64,000 bases of DNA from Nitrospirillum amazonense (GTDB lineage: Bacteria > Pseudomonadota > Alphaproteobacteria > Azospirillales > Azospirillaceae): the NCBI RefSeq assembly GCF_007828045.1, contig NZ_VITN01000015.1:1-64000 (forward strand), given 5' to 3'. Positions within the stretch are counted from its first letter, which is position 1, and every line of letters begins with the position of its first letter. The notes beneath the pieces were generated by a model. It searched no databases and had not been told where the DNA came from. It saw only the letters and a list, made by a program, of their open reading frames with translations. The position numbers and the translations under genes were made by a program. Of the stretch, positions 19,634 through 28,197 are shown in pieces.

Positions 19634-21121
19634 CTATCGGTCGCTTGGGCGCGGCGCGCGCAGGAACAGGGCGAGCGGGGCCGCCGCCAGCATCACGAGC
19701 ATCAGGATCTTGAACTGGCCGATGATGGCGACGGTGGCGGCCTGGCCGGTGACCACCTCGTTGATCAGGGCCAAGGCCGGCCCGGAGGCCGACGCCACGC
19801 TATGGGCGGCGGCGCGATAGGGGGTGAGATTCCGGGCCAACGCCAGATGCATGGCCTGGGTGTTGCCGTAGAAGAAGATCTGGACCACGGCGATGCCGAT
19901 GGTGCTGCCGTACAGGCGGGACAGGTTGAACAGGACCGCCCCTTCCGGATGGGCCGTCCGGTCCAGCGTGCTGAACGCCACCCGGCCCAAGGCCGGCAAC
20001 AGCAGGCCGAGGCCCGCCCCCTGCAGCGCGCCCGCCAGGACCACCGGCCGCCAGTCCATGGCCGGGGAATAGCCCAGCATGCGCCAGTTGGCGTACACGA
20101 CCAGCGCGGTGCCGGCGACCACCAGGGCGCGGCTGTCGATGCGCGCCGGCACCCAGCCTGCCAGGATCAGCACCCCCACCAGCGCCACGCCACGCGGCAC
20201 GGCCATATAGCCGGTGGTGTCGACCGGGTAGGCGAACAGGTCCTCCAGCATGGGCGAGGTCAGCGCCAGGGTCGGCAGCAGGACGAAACCGGCGGCGAAG
20301 GCGATGAGGGTCGACAGGACGAAATTACGGTCCCGGAACAGCGCTTTGTCCAGAAAATGCGCCCCGGCCGTCAGGATGTGGACGATGAAAAGAGAGAACC
20401 CCAGCATGGCGGCCGCAGCCTCCGCCCAAATCTCAGGCGAGGCGAACCACTCAAGACGCTCCCCCCGATCCAGCAGCAGTTGCAGGCCGACGATGCCCAG
20501 CGAAAAGGTCGCCAGGCCGAAGAAGTCGAAGGGCGGGCTTTGCGGCGCCCTTTTCCCCGGCAGCCACAGCGCCATCGCCAGGAACACGAAGCCCGCCAGC
20601 GGCAGGCTGGCATGGAAGATCGACGGCCAGCCGTGATACTCGCTGAGCCAGCCGCCGATGGGTGGCCCGCTGCTGATGCCGAACAGCCCGCATGCCGTGC
20701 TGGCCAATCCAATGCGGGCATGGCGCGCCGGCGGCGCCAAGTCGAGCAGGATCGCCAGCGCCCGCGCCCCCAGCGGTCCGCTGGCCGCCCCCTGAAGGAT
20801 GCGGGCCAGGATGAGCTGGCCGCTGGTGCCGGCCCGCGCGTCAAGCACAAGGCCAAGGCTGAAGAGGACAAGCGACCCCAGCAGGACCGCCTTGCGTCCG
20901 AAGCGGCCGGCCAGCCATCGTGTCAGCGGTAAGGTGACCAGGCTAGCGGTCACGTAGGCGGTGAATATCCAGCCGATCTCGTCATCCGCCATCGACAGGG
21001 TCCCCTGCATGTGCGGCAGGGCGGCGTTGGGGATCGAGATGTTGACGCCCTGCATGTAGATCGCCAAGAGGGCCGCGACCATGAGCACACGCTGGCCGCC
21101 GGAGGGGGGCGTCGGGGTCAT
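19634..21121 (-). CDS. emrB: MFS multidrug transporter, DHA2/EmrB family
   Basis: The protein is 495 residues from ATG 21121 and has about 14 hydrophobic segments as expected of drug:H+ antiporter-2 proteins. The segment G-W-I-F-T-A-Y followed by L-T-R-W-L-A-G-R-F-G-R-K (motif A) matches EmrB. The start at 21121 overlaps the adaptor stop by ATGA; a start at 21226 would add a basic non-membrane extension that runs into the adaptor gene. It is the inner-membrane component of the pump. Confidence 0.9.
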   Translation of the reverse strand: MTPTPPSGGQRVLMVAALLAIYMQGVNISIPNAALPHMQGTLSMADDEIGWIFTAYVTASLVTLPLTRWLAGRFGRKAVLLGSLVLFSLGLVLDARAGTSGQLILARILQGAASGPLGARALAILLDLAPPARHARIGLASTACGLFGISSGPPIGGWLSEYHGWPSIFHASLPLAGFVFLAMALWLPGKRAPQSPPFDFFGLATFSLGIVGLQLLLDRGERLEWFASPEIWAEAAAAMLGFSLFIVHILTAGAHFLDKALFRDRNFVLSTLIAFAAGFVLLPTLALTSPMLEDLFAYPVDTTGYMAVPRGVALVGVLILAGWVPARIDSRALVVAGTALVVYANWRMLGYSPAMDWRPVVLAGALQGAGLGLLLPALGRVAFSTLDRTAHPEGAVLFNLSRLYGSTIGIAVVQIFFYGNTQAMHLALARNLTPYRAAAHSVASASGPALALINEVVTGQAATVAIIGQFKILMLVMLAAAPLALFLRAPRPSDR

Positions 21122-22245
21122 CTTGCCGCCCCCATCGCCAGGGCGGGCCAGAAGGCAGGAAGCCAGCGGCGGCGGTGTCCGGTGTCGATCCGCGCGGTGA
21201 CGCTGATGCCGGAGTAGGCCGGCCAATCCGGCGCCGCCCCGTCGAGTTCGATGCGCACCGGCAGGCGTTGGACAACCTTGACCCAGTTCCCGGTCGCATT
21301 CTCTGGCGGCAGGACCGCGAAGTCCGACCCCGTGCCGGGACTCATGCTGACGACATGCGCCTTGAGGGCACCGTCAGGGAAGGCGTCGATGCGGATGGTG
21401 GCCGCTTGGCCCGGCCTCATGTGCGTGAGGTCGGTTTCCCGGAAATTGGCTTCGATCCAGACCTGCCGGCTGGACAGCAGCGAGAACACGGGCGCACCGG
21501 GTGTGACGAAATCGCCGACCTGTAGCTCGTCGACCTTGGTCACGATGCCATCATCCGGCGCCGTCACGGTCGCGTAGGAAAGGTCGAGCCGGGCGCGGTC
21601 AAGGTCCGCCCGGGCCGCGCGCACCGAGGGATGGCGGTCGACCGCCGCATCCGGATCGCCATTCAGCGCGGCCACGGTGTTGGCGATCTGCTGCCCAATC
21701 GACGCGATACGCTGGCGCGCGACCTTGAGATCCGTCTCGGCCCGCTCATAGGCGGCGCGCGAGGCGAAGTCGGCGGCCATCAACGCCTTCTTGCGGGCGT
21801 ACTCCCGTTCGTCGAAGTCGGCGGAATCCCTGGCGGATTGAAGTTCAACCAATTGCTGACGGTAGGTGGCCTTGAGGGCCGTGATCTGGAGACGCGCGCC
21901 GTCCAGCCGCGCCTCCGCCTGGTCGATGGCGATGCGGTAGGGCTGGGGATCGATACGGAACAGCACCTGGCCCTTGGTGACATGTTGGTTGTCCGTGACG
22001 GCGATCTCTACTGCCTGCCCACCCACCCGGGCGTTGACCGATTCCTTCGCCATGCGGACGAAGGCGTCATCGGTGGAAACATAGGGTTCGTCGGCGACGT
22101 GGCGGGCCGCGCCCAGGATGGCCATCACCACCGGGAACGCCAGCAGCAGAGGAAGACGCAGCTTTTCCTTCAGCGTTTTCTGGGGACTTACGGTTGAGCC
22201 GCCGGGCGAGCGGAGATCAAGCGGTCTTTCGATTTGCGCGTCCAT
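21118..22245 (-). CDS. emrA: HlyD/EmrA-family membrane fusion protein
   Basis: This 375-residue periplasmic adaptor has one N-terminal membrane helix (L-P-L-L-L-A-F-P-V-V-M-A-I-L-G). A lipoyl half with V-S-T-D-D-A-F-V, a coiled-coil hairpin (about residues 85-190) and the second lipoyl half (T-V-T-A-P-D-D-G-I-V) follow. It links the EmrB-type transporter to the NodT channel. ATG 22245 is preceded by AGAGG at good spacing; the frame is open back to 22320 but without support. Substrates of this pump family are usually hydrophobic antimicrobials or phenolics. Confidence 0.92.
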   Translation of the reverse strand: MDAQIERPLDLRSPGGSTVSPQKTLKEKLRLPLLLAFPVVMAILGAARHVADEPYVSTDDAFVRMAKESVNARVGGQAVEIAVTDNQHVTKGQVLFRIDPQPYRIAIDQAEARLDGARLQITALKATYRQQLVELQSARDSADFDEREYARKKALMAADFASRAAYERAETDLKVARQRIASIGQQIANTVAALNGDPDAAVDRHPSVRAARADLDRARLDLSYATVTAPDDGIVTKVDELQVGDFVTPGAPVFSLLSSRQVWIEANFRETDLTHMRPGQAATIRIDAFPDGALKAHVVSMSPGTGSDFAVLPPENATGNWVKVVQRLPVRIELDGAAPDWPAYSGISVTARIDTGHRRRWLPAFWPALAMGAAR

Positions 22246-22316
22246 CACATGACCTCTGGTTCGAAGGGTGCCGGCAGCCGCACCCCGGCTTTCCGGGGCG
22301 CGGGCCGAGGCACGGG

Positions 22317-22676
22317 TCAATTCGGCGCCAGGCGAGCCTGGGTCAGGGCGCCGTCCAGGTTGGCCTCGCAGCGGCTGTAACCGCTGCTACCAGGGGCCAA
22401 CCCCACCTCGGCGCAGGCCGAGACGGCGCCTGGCGGGCTGTGGCGCTCCGCCGGCTGGGCGGTGGCCAGAGCCCGGTTCAGGGTGCTGACGCAGGCGGCG
22501 TAGTCGGTATCGTTGACCGTCAGGCCCAGGGTCTGCTGGCAGACGTGCCGGATGGCGGCGGCATCGCTGTCCGTGACCGGTGTCGCCCAAGCGGACGGAG
22601 CGGCGAGGGTCGCGGCGCCCACCAGGGCGGCGGCGATGGTGGCCTTGATCGACGTAGGCAAAGTCCGGGTGTTCAT
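22317..22676 (-). CDS. Small secreted protein with two cysteine-bracketed repeats, function unknown
   Basis: The 119-residue product has a clear Sec signal peptide ending in S-A-W-A (cleavage after residue 31). The mature part contains two similar units: C46-x3-L-G-L-x7-Y-x2-C62-x3-L-x3-L and C88-x2-V-G-L-x6-Y-x2-C103-x3-L-x3-L. The four cysteines probably make two intra-unit disulfides in the periplasm. I do not recognise a named family. It is the first gene of the efflux operon, 71 bases before the adaptor and divergent from tetR, so it may be co-induced and could bind the pump substrate or sense envelope stress. Confidence 0.75.
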   Translation of the reverse strand: MNTRTLPTSIKATIAAALVGAATLAAPSAWATPVTDSDAAAIRHVCQQTLGLTVNDTDYAACVSTLNRALATAQPAERHSPPGAVSACAEVGLAPGSSGYSRCEANLDGALTQARLAPN

Positions 22677-22759
22677 GGCCTTTACTCCATGGTTGGGAGG
22701 GGTGGGTTTCCAAGAAGCGGAATTTGAAGGCGGTGCCCATCGCGAGGCCGGCGCCGCCC

Positions 22760-22789
22760 TTGTGTTTTGTACTGATCAGTATATATATT
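22760..22789. promoter_or_regulatory. TetR operator inside a divergent promoter
   Basis: A perfect 12-bp palindrome TACTGATCAGTA lies at 22770-22781 between the divergent tetR and efflux operons. On the plus strand TTGTGT (22760-22765) and TATATT (22784-22789) are 18 bases apart, so the palindrome fills the spacer of the candidate tetR promoter. TetR-family repressors usually bind such dyads and repress both directions. Confidence 0.6.
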
Positions 22790-22825
22790 GAGAATGAAGC
22801 CCCCCGTCAAAGGATTTTATGCGAG

Positions 22826-23449
22826 ATGGTACAAATATCGAATGACGACGAACCCAAGCGTCGCGGCCGGCCCCGTGCCTATGATCCGCAGGCGGCCCTC
22901 CTGCGGGCGATGGATGCGTTCTGGAAAAGCGGCTATTCCGGCACGTCGCTGGACGACCTCTCCGCCGCGACCGGCATGAACCGGCCCAGCCTCTACGCGG
23001 CGTTCGGCGACAAGCGCTCGCTCTACCTCAAGGCGCTCGCGCATTACTGGCAGGTCGCGCTCGGTGCCATGCACGCCGACTTGGCCGAAAACCGCCCCTT
23101 GGCGGACTCGCTGATGCGGGCCTATGAGGGGGCGCTGGCCATCTATTTTTCCGGGGAAGACCGGGCGCGCGGTTGCTTCGTGGTCAGCACCGCGGTGACG
23201 GAGGCCGTGGAGGACGCCGAGATCCGAGAGGGCCTGATGACGGGATTCCTGGCCTTCGACGCCGATTTCGAGGCGCGTTTCCGCGCCGCGCAGAGGAACG
23301 GTGAGTTGCGGGACGATGCGGATCCCGCAGCGCTTGCCGTGATCGCGACGGGGGTGATGCATACCATCGCCATCCGCGCCCGCTCCGGCGCCACCCGGGC
23401 CGCATTGGAAGAGTTGGCGCGCAAGGCGGTCCGCGCCTTATGCGGATGA
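22826..23449 (+). CDS. TetR/AcrR-family transcriptional regulator
   Basis: The 207-residue protein carries the N-terminal helix-turn-helix of TetR regulators (F-W-K-S-G-Y-S-G-T-S-L-D-D-L then M-N-R-P-S-L-Y-A-A-F-G-D-K). A divergent ligand-binding domain with C-F-V-V-S-T and an I-A-x-G-V-M-H segment follows. I chose ATG 22826 (M-V-Q-I-S-N-D) because the frame upstream reads through the promoter and operator. It probably represses the divergent efflux operon and itself through the palindrome at 22770-22781. Confidence 0.92.
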   Translation: MVQISNDDEPKRRGRPRAYDPQAALLRAMDAFWKSGYSGTSLDDLSAATGMNRPSLYAAFGDKRSLYLKALAHYWQVALGAMHADLAENRPLADSLMRAYEGALAIYFSGEDRARGCFVVSTAVTEAVEDAEIREGLMTGFLAFDADFEARFRAAQRNGELRDDADPAALAVIATGVMHTIAIRARSGATRAALEELARKAVRALCG

Positions 23450-23964
23450 GCGGGCTCCAGGCGCTGCCGGACATTCTCGCCAACCACCTGGACGTTGTCT
23501 TCTGCGGCATCAATCCCGGCCTGACCGCCGCCGCCACGGGACACCACTTCGCCGGACGGGGGAACCGCTTCTGGCGCGTGCTGCACCGGGCCGGCTTCAC
23601 GCCGCGGGAAATCCGGCCCGAGGAGGGCCAGACGATCCTGCGTTATCGCTGTGGCCTGACGACTGTGGTCGAGCGGCCGACGGCGCGGGCGGACGAGGTG
23701 TCCGCGTGGGAATTTGCCGACGCGGCCGCGCGGTTCGAACAAAAAATCGCGGCTCACGCCCCCCGCCACGTCGCCTTTCTCGGAAAGGCCGCCTATTCCG
23801 CGTTGTCGAGGCAAAAAGGGATCGCCTGGGGCCGCCAGCCAACCAGCATCGGCGGCGCCGCGACATGGATATTGCCCAATCCCAGTGGCCGGAACCGAGC
23901 CTACACCCTGGACCAGTTGGTAAACGCCTACCGTTCCTTGCATCAGGCGCTGATAGGGGAATAG
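23446..23964 (+). CDS. mug: G/U mismatch-specific uracil-DNA glycosylase
   Basis: The 172-residue length and two active-site motifs identify the Mug/TDG branch of uracil-DNA glycosylases: G-I-N-P-G-L (residues 21-26, with the catalytic Asn) and N-P-S-G-R-N near the C-terminus, used for base recognition and mismatch intercalation. It removes uracil or ethenocytosine from mispairs. ATG 23446 overlaps the tetR stop as ATGA, so it is co-translated with the regulator, although a functional link to efflux is not obvious. ATG 23440 is an alternative start. Confidence 0.92.
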   Translation: MSGLQALPDILANHLDVVFCGINPGLTAAATGHHFAGRGNRFWRVLHRAGFTPREIRPEEGQTILRYRCGLTTVVERPTARADEVSAWEFADAAARFEQKIAAHAPRHVAFLGKAAYSALSRQKGIAWGRQPTSIGGAATWILPNPSGRNRAYTLDQLVNAYRSLHQALIGE

Positions 23965-24288
23965 TCGGCCACCGCCGTAACGCCGAGAGGCTGTACGGAA
24001 GCTGACCGCCAAGCTGGGCGAGACGCTGGCCGCGCATTACTATATCGGCCCCGGGGGCCGGACGCGGCTAGATTTGGCTGTCGCCGCCGATGTCATGCCG
24101 CCTGAAGCCGCTTGACTTCCCCGGGCCGAAGCCGACATCGTCAGGGTTAACACCTGTGGGCAGGCAGGCCGAAGACAGGCTTGATGCCTGAATCCGCAAG
24201 GAAAAACAGGGAACAGGGGCCACGTGTGTTCCTAGTTGAACGCCCGGGTGCCCTGGTGAAGGCAGGTGGGGCAAGGCTGGGCGGCGGC
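23965..24288. other. Intergenic gap without a supported gene
   Basis: Between mug and the next lysR I find no supported gene. After a TAA at 23978-23980 about 44 plus-strand codons stay open to TGA 24113 and read like protein (T-A-K-L-G-E-T-L-A-A-H-Y-Y-I-G-P-G-G) but lack a start and a recognised family; this could be a gene remnant or chance. Small inverted repeats such as CAGGC-N5-GCCTG near 24176-24190 are present. The lysR promoter should lie here. Confidence 0.4.
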
Positions 24289-25182
24289 ATGCGTTTGAAG
24301 GCGCTGGAGGTTTTTGTCGAGTTGGGCGAGGCGGAATCTTTCCGTCAGTTGGCCCGTGCGCACGGGGTGAAGGCCAGCGCCATCAGCCGCCAGATCGAGG
24401 CGCTGGAATACCATTTCCGCACGGAGCTTTTCGACCGCAACGCCGAAGGGATCACGCTGACCGAGTCCGGCCGGCTGCTGCTGGGGTATGCACGCACCAT
24501 CCTGGCCAACGTGCGCGAGGCGCGCGCCGCAACGGACGAACTGCGGGGGCTGGAGCGCGGCAACGTGACCATCTATGCCGCCGGCGCCCCGGCGGCCGGC
24601 ATCCTGGCGCGCGTGGTGGCGGATCTGCACATCCAGTACCCAGGCCTGCTTTTCCACATCGAGACGGCGAGCGCCAGCAACGTGTTCGATGCGGTGGAAA
24701 GCGGCAAGGCCGACCTGGGCCTGACCATGTTCTCGCCCGAAACCAGCAAGGTCGAAATCCGCCTGAGCAGCTATGTCGAACACAAGATCATCGTGGCGCC
24801 CGGCCACCCGCTGGCCGGGGAGGAGCGGGTGTCGCTGCGCCAGCTGGCCAGCGTGCCGCTGGTGCTGGCCGGGGCCAGCCACGGGTCGCGCATGCGGCTG
24901 AACCAGATGGCGCGCGAAGCCCACGTGCTGCTGGAACCGGTTTTCGAGAGCAGTTCCGTCGAGGTCCACAAGGAACTGGCCTTACGCAAGGTGGCGGCCC
25001 TGGTGCTACCCGTGATGTGCTGCCAGCGCGAGATTGAGACGGGACAGCTGATCGCGCTGCCCTTTGAGGAGCGCGACGCGATGATCACCACGGTGGACCT
25101 TTGCTGTGCCCGCGGCCGGCGCCTGTCCTTCGCCGCGCGCAAGCTGTCCGCCGCCATCGGCCACGCGCTGGAGGGCGCCTGA
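24289..25182 (+). CDS. LysR-family transcriptional regulator
   Basis: This 297-residue protein has the N-terminal winged helix-turn-helix of LysR regulators (F-R-Q-L-A-R-A-H-G-V-K-A-S-A-I-S-R-Q-I then L-F-D-R, residues about 17-55). A periplasmic-binding-like effector domain follows (A-D-L-G-L-T-M at the hinge, G-H-P-L-A). The start at ATG 24289 gives a standard N-terminus; the longer frame from 24181 adds an unrelated basic stretch. It is convergent with the TonB receptor gene and is a candidate regulator of the receptor or of the transporter/transaminase operon. Confidence 0.92.
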   Translation: MRLKALEVFVELGEAESFRQLARAHGVKASAISRQIEALEYHFRTELFDRNAEGITLTESGRLLLGYARTILANVREARAATDELRGLERGNVTIYAAGAPAAGILARVVADLHIQYPGLLFHIETASASNVFDAVESGKADLGLTMFSPETSKVEIRLSSYVEHKIIVAPGHPLAGEERVSLRQLASVPLVLAGASHGSRMRLNQMAREAHVLLEPVFESSSVEVHKELALRKVAALVLPVMCCQREIETGQLIALPFEERDAMITTVDLCCARGRRLSFAARKLSAAIGHALEGA

Positions 25183-25207
25183 CGCGGGCTTGCCGGAGAC
25201 CAAGGAA

Positions 25208-25231
25208 GGGGCCGGATGCGCCGCCGGCCCC
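25208..25231. terminator. Hairpin between convergent lysR and TonB receptor genes
   Basis: GGGGCCGG (25208-25215) and CCGGCCCC (25224-25231) form a perfect 8-bp stem with an 8-base loop. It lies between two convergent stops, so it could end transcription from both sides, though there is no U-tract. Confidence 0.4.
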
Positions 25232-25239
25232 GGCCCCGG

Positions 25240-27603
25240 TCAGTAGGTGATCGAGAAGCGCACACCCCAGGTGGCGGGCTCGCCGGCCAGCGCGATGTTG
25301 TTGCCCGCGACGAAGAAGTTGCGGGTCACGTCATAACGCTTGTCGAAGATGTTCTTCCCGAAAAGCTTCAGGCTCCAGCGGTCGTCCTTGGGCGCCAGGG
25401 TCACACTGGCATCGACCAGCGTGTAGCCGGCCACGTCGTAGAGCGAACCGAAGATGGAGTTGTAGGTGCTGCGGCTTGAATAGGACATGTCCGTCGTCAG
25501 CCCGTAGTCACCCAGGTTCCAGAGATAGGAAACCGACCCGTTCGAGGTGAACTTGGGGGCGAACTCGGTCTCGCCGGCCCGGTTGGTCGGCACGCCGACA
25601 TAGAGCCCGCCCACCTTCACCGCGGTGCCGATGGTGGAGAACTCGTCGAACGAGCCCTTGGCCAGGGCCAGCGATTCATTGATGCGCAGGTTCTTGATCG
25701 GCTCCCAGATGAAGTCGGCCTCGCCACCGTACAGGTGGGACTTCGGCGCGTTGATGATGGAACCGACCAGGCCCGTCAGCGGGTTGACCACCGCCGACTG
25801 CACCTGCTGGTCGCGATAATCATAATAGAAGGCCGAAATATTGAAGCGCAGGTGATATTCCGGCACCGCCAGCTTGTTGCCGATCTCATAGGCAAAGATC
25901 GTTTCCGGCTTGAAGGGCGTGGTGGAGGTCTGGGCGACGTTCGAGTTGTAGGCGGTGAAGCCGCCCGACTTGATGCCCCGGCTGAACGAGACATAGGCCA
26001 TGTCGTCGTCGGTGAAGCGGTACTGGAGTTCCGCCTTGCCCGACGGTTCCAGGAAATCGGTGTCGCGATAGGGCACGAAGTTGCCGGGGTTGGTGACGAC
26101 GCCGTTATCGACGTAATAGGCGCCGAAGTCGCGCAGTTCGCGCTTCTCATATTCCAGGCGCAGGCCGCCGGTCAGACTGAGCTTGTCGGTCAGGTCGTAG
26201 GTCACCTGGCCAAAGGCGCTGCCCGTGTTCACCGTCTGGCCGTAGGTGACGTTGCGGTCAAAGCCGTTCAGTTCGTAATAGCCGGTGGCGTAGCGGTCGT
26301 GCAGGACCTGGTTGGCGTAATACAGGCCCGTCACCCAGTGCCAGTCCTGGTCCCCGGTCGAGGTGAGGCGCAGCTCATTGGCGGCCACGTTGGCGCGGGT
26401 ATCGAAATAGACGTCGCCCGTGCTGCGGGGCGAGCCGTCGAAATTGTCGTACTCCTGCCGCGTGGCGTGGTCGAAGCTGGCCAGGTCGGTCAGGGTGGCG
26501 AACTCAAAGTCCCAATCCGCCCGCACGCTGGTGCCAACCGTATCGATGTGGGAGAAGGGCTTGGTGGTGGGCGAGATGCCGATTTCCGAAGCGAACTGCG
26601 GCGTCGTGCCCCATCCCGTGGCGTCCCGTGCGGTATCGGCCGGGTAGACCGGATACTGGCTGGGGTATTTGGTGTTGAGCGCCGTCAGCGGGGAGAGGAG
26701 ATAGGTACCCGCCGCGTCGGAGCGATCGCGGCTCCAGTGGAAGTTCAGGCCCACACGCAGGTTGGAACCGCTGTCGTAATCCAGCAACGCGCGCAACGCC
26801 TGCCTGTCCGCGTCGCCCAGCGCCTCGCCGGTGTCGCGGTTATGCTGCCAGGCGCCCCCTTCCTGCACCTGTCCCGCCACGCGGAAGGCGAGCTTGTTGT
26901 TCAACGGGCCGGAGACGAAGGCATCCGACGTGACAGCGTCGAAGCTGCCGTACTGGACCGCGACGCCGGCCGTCATCTCCTTGGTCGGCTTGTTCATGAT
27001 GTAGTTGATGGCGCCGCCCGTGGTGTTGCGGCCGTAGAGCGTGCCCTGGGGCCCGCGCAGCACCTCGACGCGCGACACGTCGAACATGGCACCGTTGCTG
27101 GCGAAGGGGACGGGGTAGGCCACCTCATCGACATAGATGCCCACCGCCGGCGCATTGTTGCTGGCATAGTCGTTGAAGCCCACGCCGCGGATCTGGTAGG
27201 CGGGCTGGCCGCTGCCGAACTGGGGCGTCACCTGCAGCGACGGCGTCAGGTATTGCAGGTCGTAAACGTTCTGGACATTGCGATCGACGAGGTCACTGCC
27301 CGTCACGACGTCGATCGAGGTGCCCACCCGCTGGGCGTTCTCCAGGCGGCGGTTGGCCGTCACCAGGATGGTCTGGACGTCGATTTCCTCCAGCCCGGCC
27401 CCCTTGTCGGCGGCCTGCTCCGCCGCCGGCGCCTGGTCGGCCGCCCGGGCGACATTGCCCGCCAGGGCCAGCAGCAGCGCCAGCGCCGTGCCGGTGCGCA
27501 GCGCCGCCCGGTTCAATCCCCCGCTTCTTCCTTTGCCGGGCACGCCGCCGCGGAAGTCATCGCGCCCCGGATGGGCGCCCTTATCAAGGACAAGCCTGCT
27601 CAT
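25240..27603 (-). CDS. TonB-dependent outer membrane receptor
   Basis: The 787-residue protein has a signal peptide with an extended charged N-region (core A-L-A-L-L-L-A-L-A-G, cleavage at A-R-A). A TonB box-like D-V-Q-T-I-L-V-T-A and a plug domain follow, with Y-Q-I-R-G-V-G-F-N-D and V-E-V-L-R-G-P-Q-G-T-L-Y-G-R-N-T-T-G-G. A 22-strand-type barrel ends in an aromatic residue. It takes up a large or scarce ligand across the outer membrane using TonB energy. Its neighbours (symporter, aminotransferase, amidase) suggest an amine- or amide-containing ligand rather than a siderophore, but the sequence alone does not settle this. Confidence 0.93.
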   Translation of the reverse strand: MSRLVLDKGAHPGRDDFRGGVPGKGRSGGLNRAALRTGTALALLLALAGNVARAADQAPAAEQAADKGAGLEEIDVQTILVTANRRLENAQRVGTSIDVVTGSDLVDRNVQNVYDLQYLTPSLQVTPQFGSGQPAYQIRGVGFNDYASNNAPAVGIYVDEVAYPVPFASNGAMFDVSRVEVLRGPQGTLYGRNTTGGAINYIMNKPTKEMTAGVAVQYGSFDAVTSDAFVSGPLNNKLAFRVAGQVQEGGAWQHNRDTGEALGDADRQALRALLDYDSGSNLRVGLNFHWSRDRSDAAGTYLLSPLTALNTKYPSQYPVYPADTARDATGWGTTPQFASEIGISPTTKPFSHIDTVGTSVRADWDFEFATLTDLASFDHATRQEYDNFDGSPRSTGDVYFDTRANVAANELRLTSTGDQDWHWVTGLYYANQVLHDRYATGYYELNGFDRNVTYGQTVNTGSAFGQVTYDLTDKLSLTGGLRLEYEKRELRDFGAYYVDNGVVTNPGNFVPYRDTDFLEPSGKAELQYRFTDDDMAYVSFSRGIKSGGFTAYNSNVAQTSTTPFKPETIFAYEIGNKLAVPEYHLRFNISAFYYDYRDQQVQSAVVNPLTGLVGSIINAPKSHLYGGEADFIWEPIKNLRINESLALAKGSFDEFSTIGTAVKVGGLYVGVPTNRAGETEFAPKFTSNGSVSYLWNLGDYGLTTDMSYSSRSTYNSIFGSLYDVAGYTLVDASVTLAPKDDRWSLKLFGKNIFDKRYDVTRNFFVAGNNIALAGEPATWGVRFSITY

Positions 27604-27951
27604 TTATCATCCCCAAACATGAATGGTCACAGGGGGGCTTCCCCTCTCTCAACCAGGGCGCTCCGCTGTTTCCTTGCGGTTTATGCGCCGTACCTACCTG
27701 TTCGCATTCATGCTGCTGCAACGCACAATCCGGCGAAAGCACTTTAAGGCGGTCACCCTGTCGCATTTTCCGGGGCACGCCCTGCGGCGGTAACCCCCTG
27801 CAATGCCGGCCGATTTGCGCGACACCCTGTCCCGCAGGAGGTGCTAGGCGGCGGCGGGCGGGCGCGGCATCCTTCGAGCATGGGCCGGCCTCCCTTCGCG
27901 GGTGCCCGCGTGGAGGTCGCCCCCAGAACCACAAGCTGGAAGGAGCCCCGC
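27604..27951. other. Divergent promoter region between TonB receptor and symporter operon
   Basis: These 348 bases hold no supported gene. They must contain the promoters of the receptor (minus) and the membrane-protein/symporter/transaminase operon (plus). The receptor start has GGGGATGATAA before ATG, and the plus operon has AAGGAG 7 bases before ATG 27952. I see no convincing operator dyad. Confidence 0.5.
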
Positions 27952-28197
27952 ATGGCGGAAAAACGGACAGAGGATGGGCTGGGCAGGGATATGCCGCGTT
28001 CGGGTTTGGCGGTGTTGGCGCTGGGCCTGCCGGTCACCCTGCTCTTCGGGTTGACGCTGTGGGCGCCCTTCGCCTCGGTCACGTTCCTGGGCATCCGGGG
28101 TTCGATCTGGTGCCTGTTCGCCTGCGCGCCGGCGACCAGCCTGTGCCTTCTGGCCTGCAACCGTCTTTCCGGCACCCAGGGGAAGGGGACGCCATGA
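27952..28197 (+). CDS. Small two-helix membrane protein preceding a symporter
   Basis: This 81-residue protein has a hydrophilic N-terminus and two hydrophobic segments (about residues 19-38 and 47-66). It has a good ribosome site (AAGGAG) before ATG 27952, and its TGA overlaps the symporter ATG (ATGA at 28194). Many sodium:solute symporters are preceded by such small helical partners (for example the YhdT-PanF pair), so it is probably an accessory subunit or folding partner. I do not recognise the exact family. Confidence 0.8.
   Translation: MAEKRTEDGLGRDMPRSGLAVLALGLPVTLLFGLTLWAPFASVTFLGIRGSIWCLFACAPATSLCLLACNRLSGTQGKGTP

Noticed and set aside
18136-22245. The efflux operon as the exporter of the NHLP peptide
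   Set aside because: None of its proteins has a C39 peptidase or ABC domain; it is an EmrAB-NodT drug-type pump with its own TetR.
25735-27747. 670-codon plus-strand frame over the TonB receptor
   Set aside because: It is antisense to a complete receptor with plug motifs and signal peptide; its product is His/Gly/Val-rich without a family.
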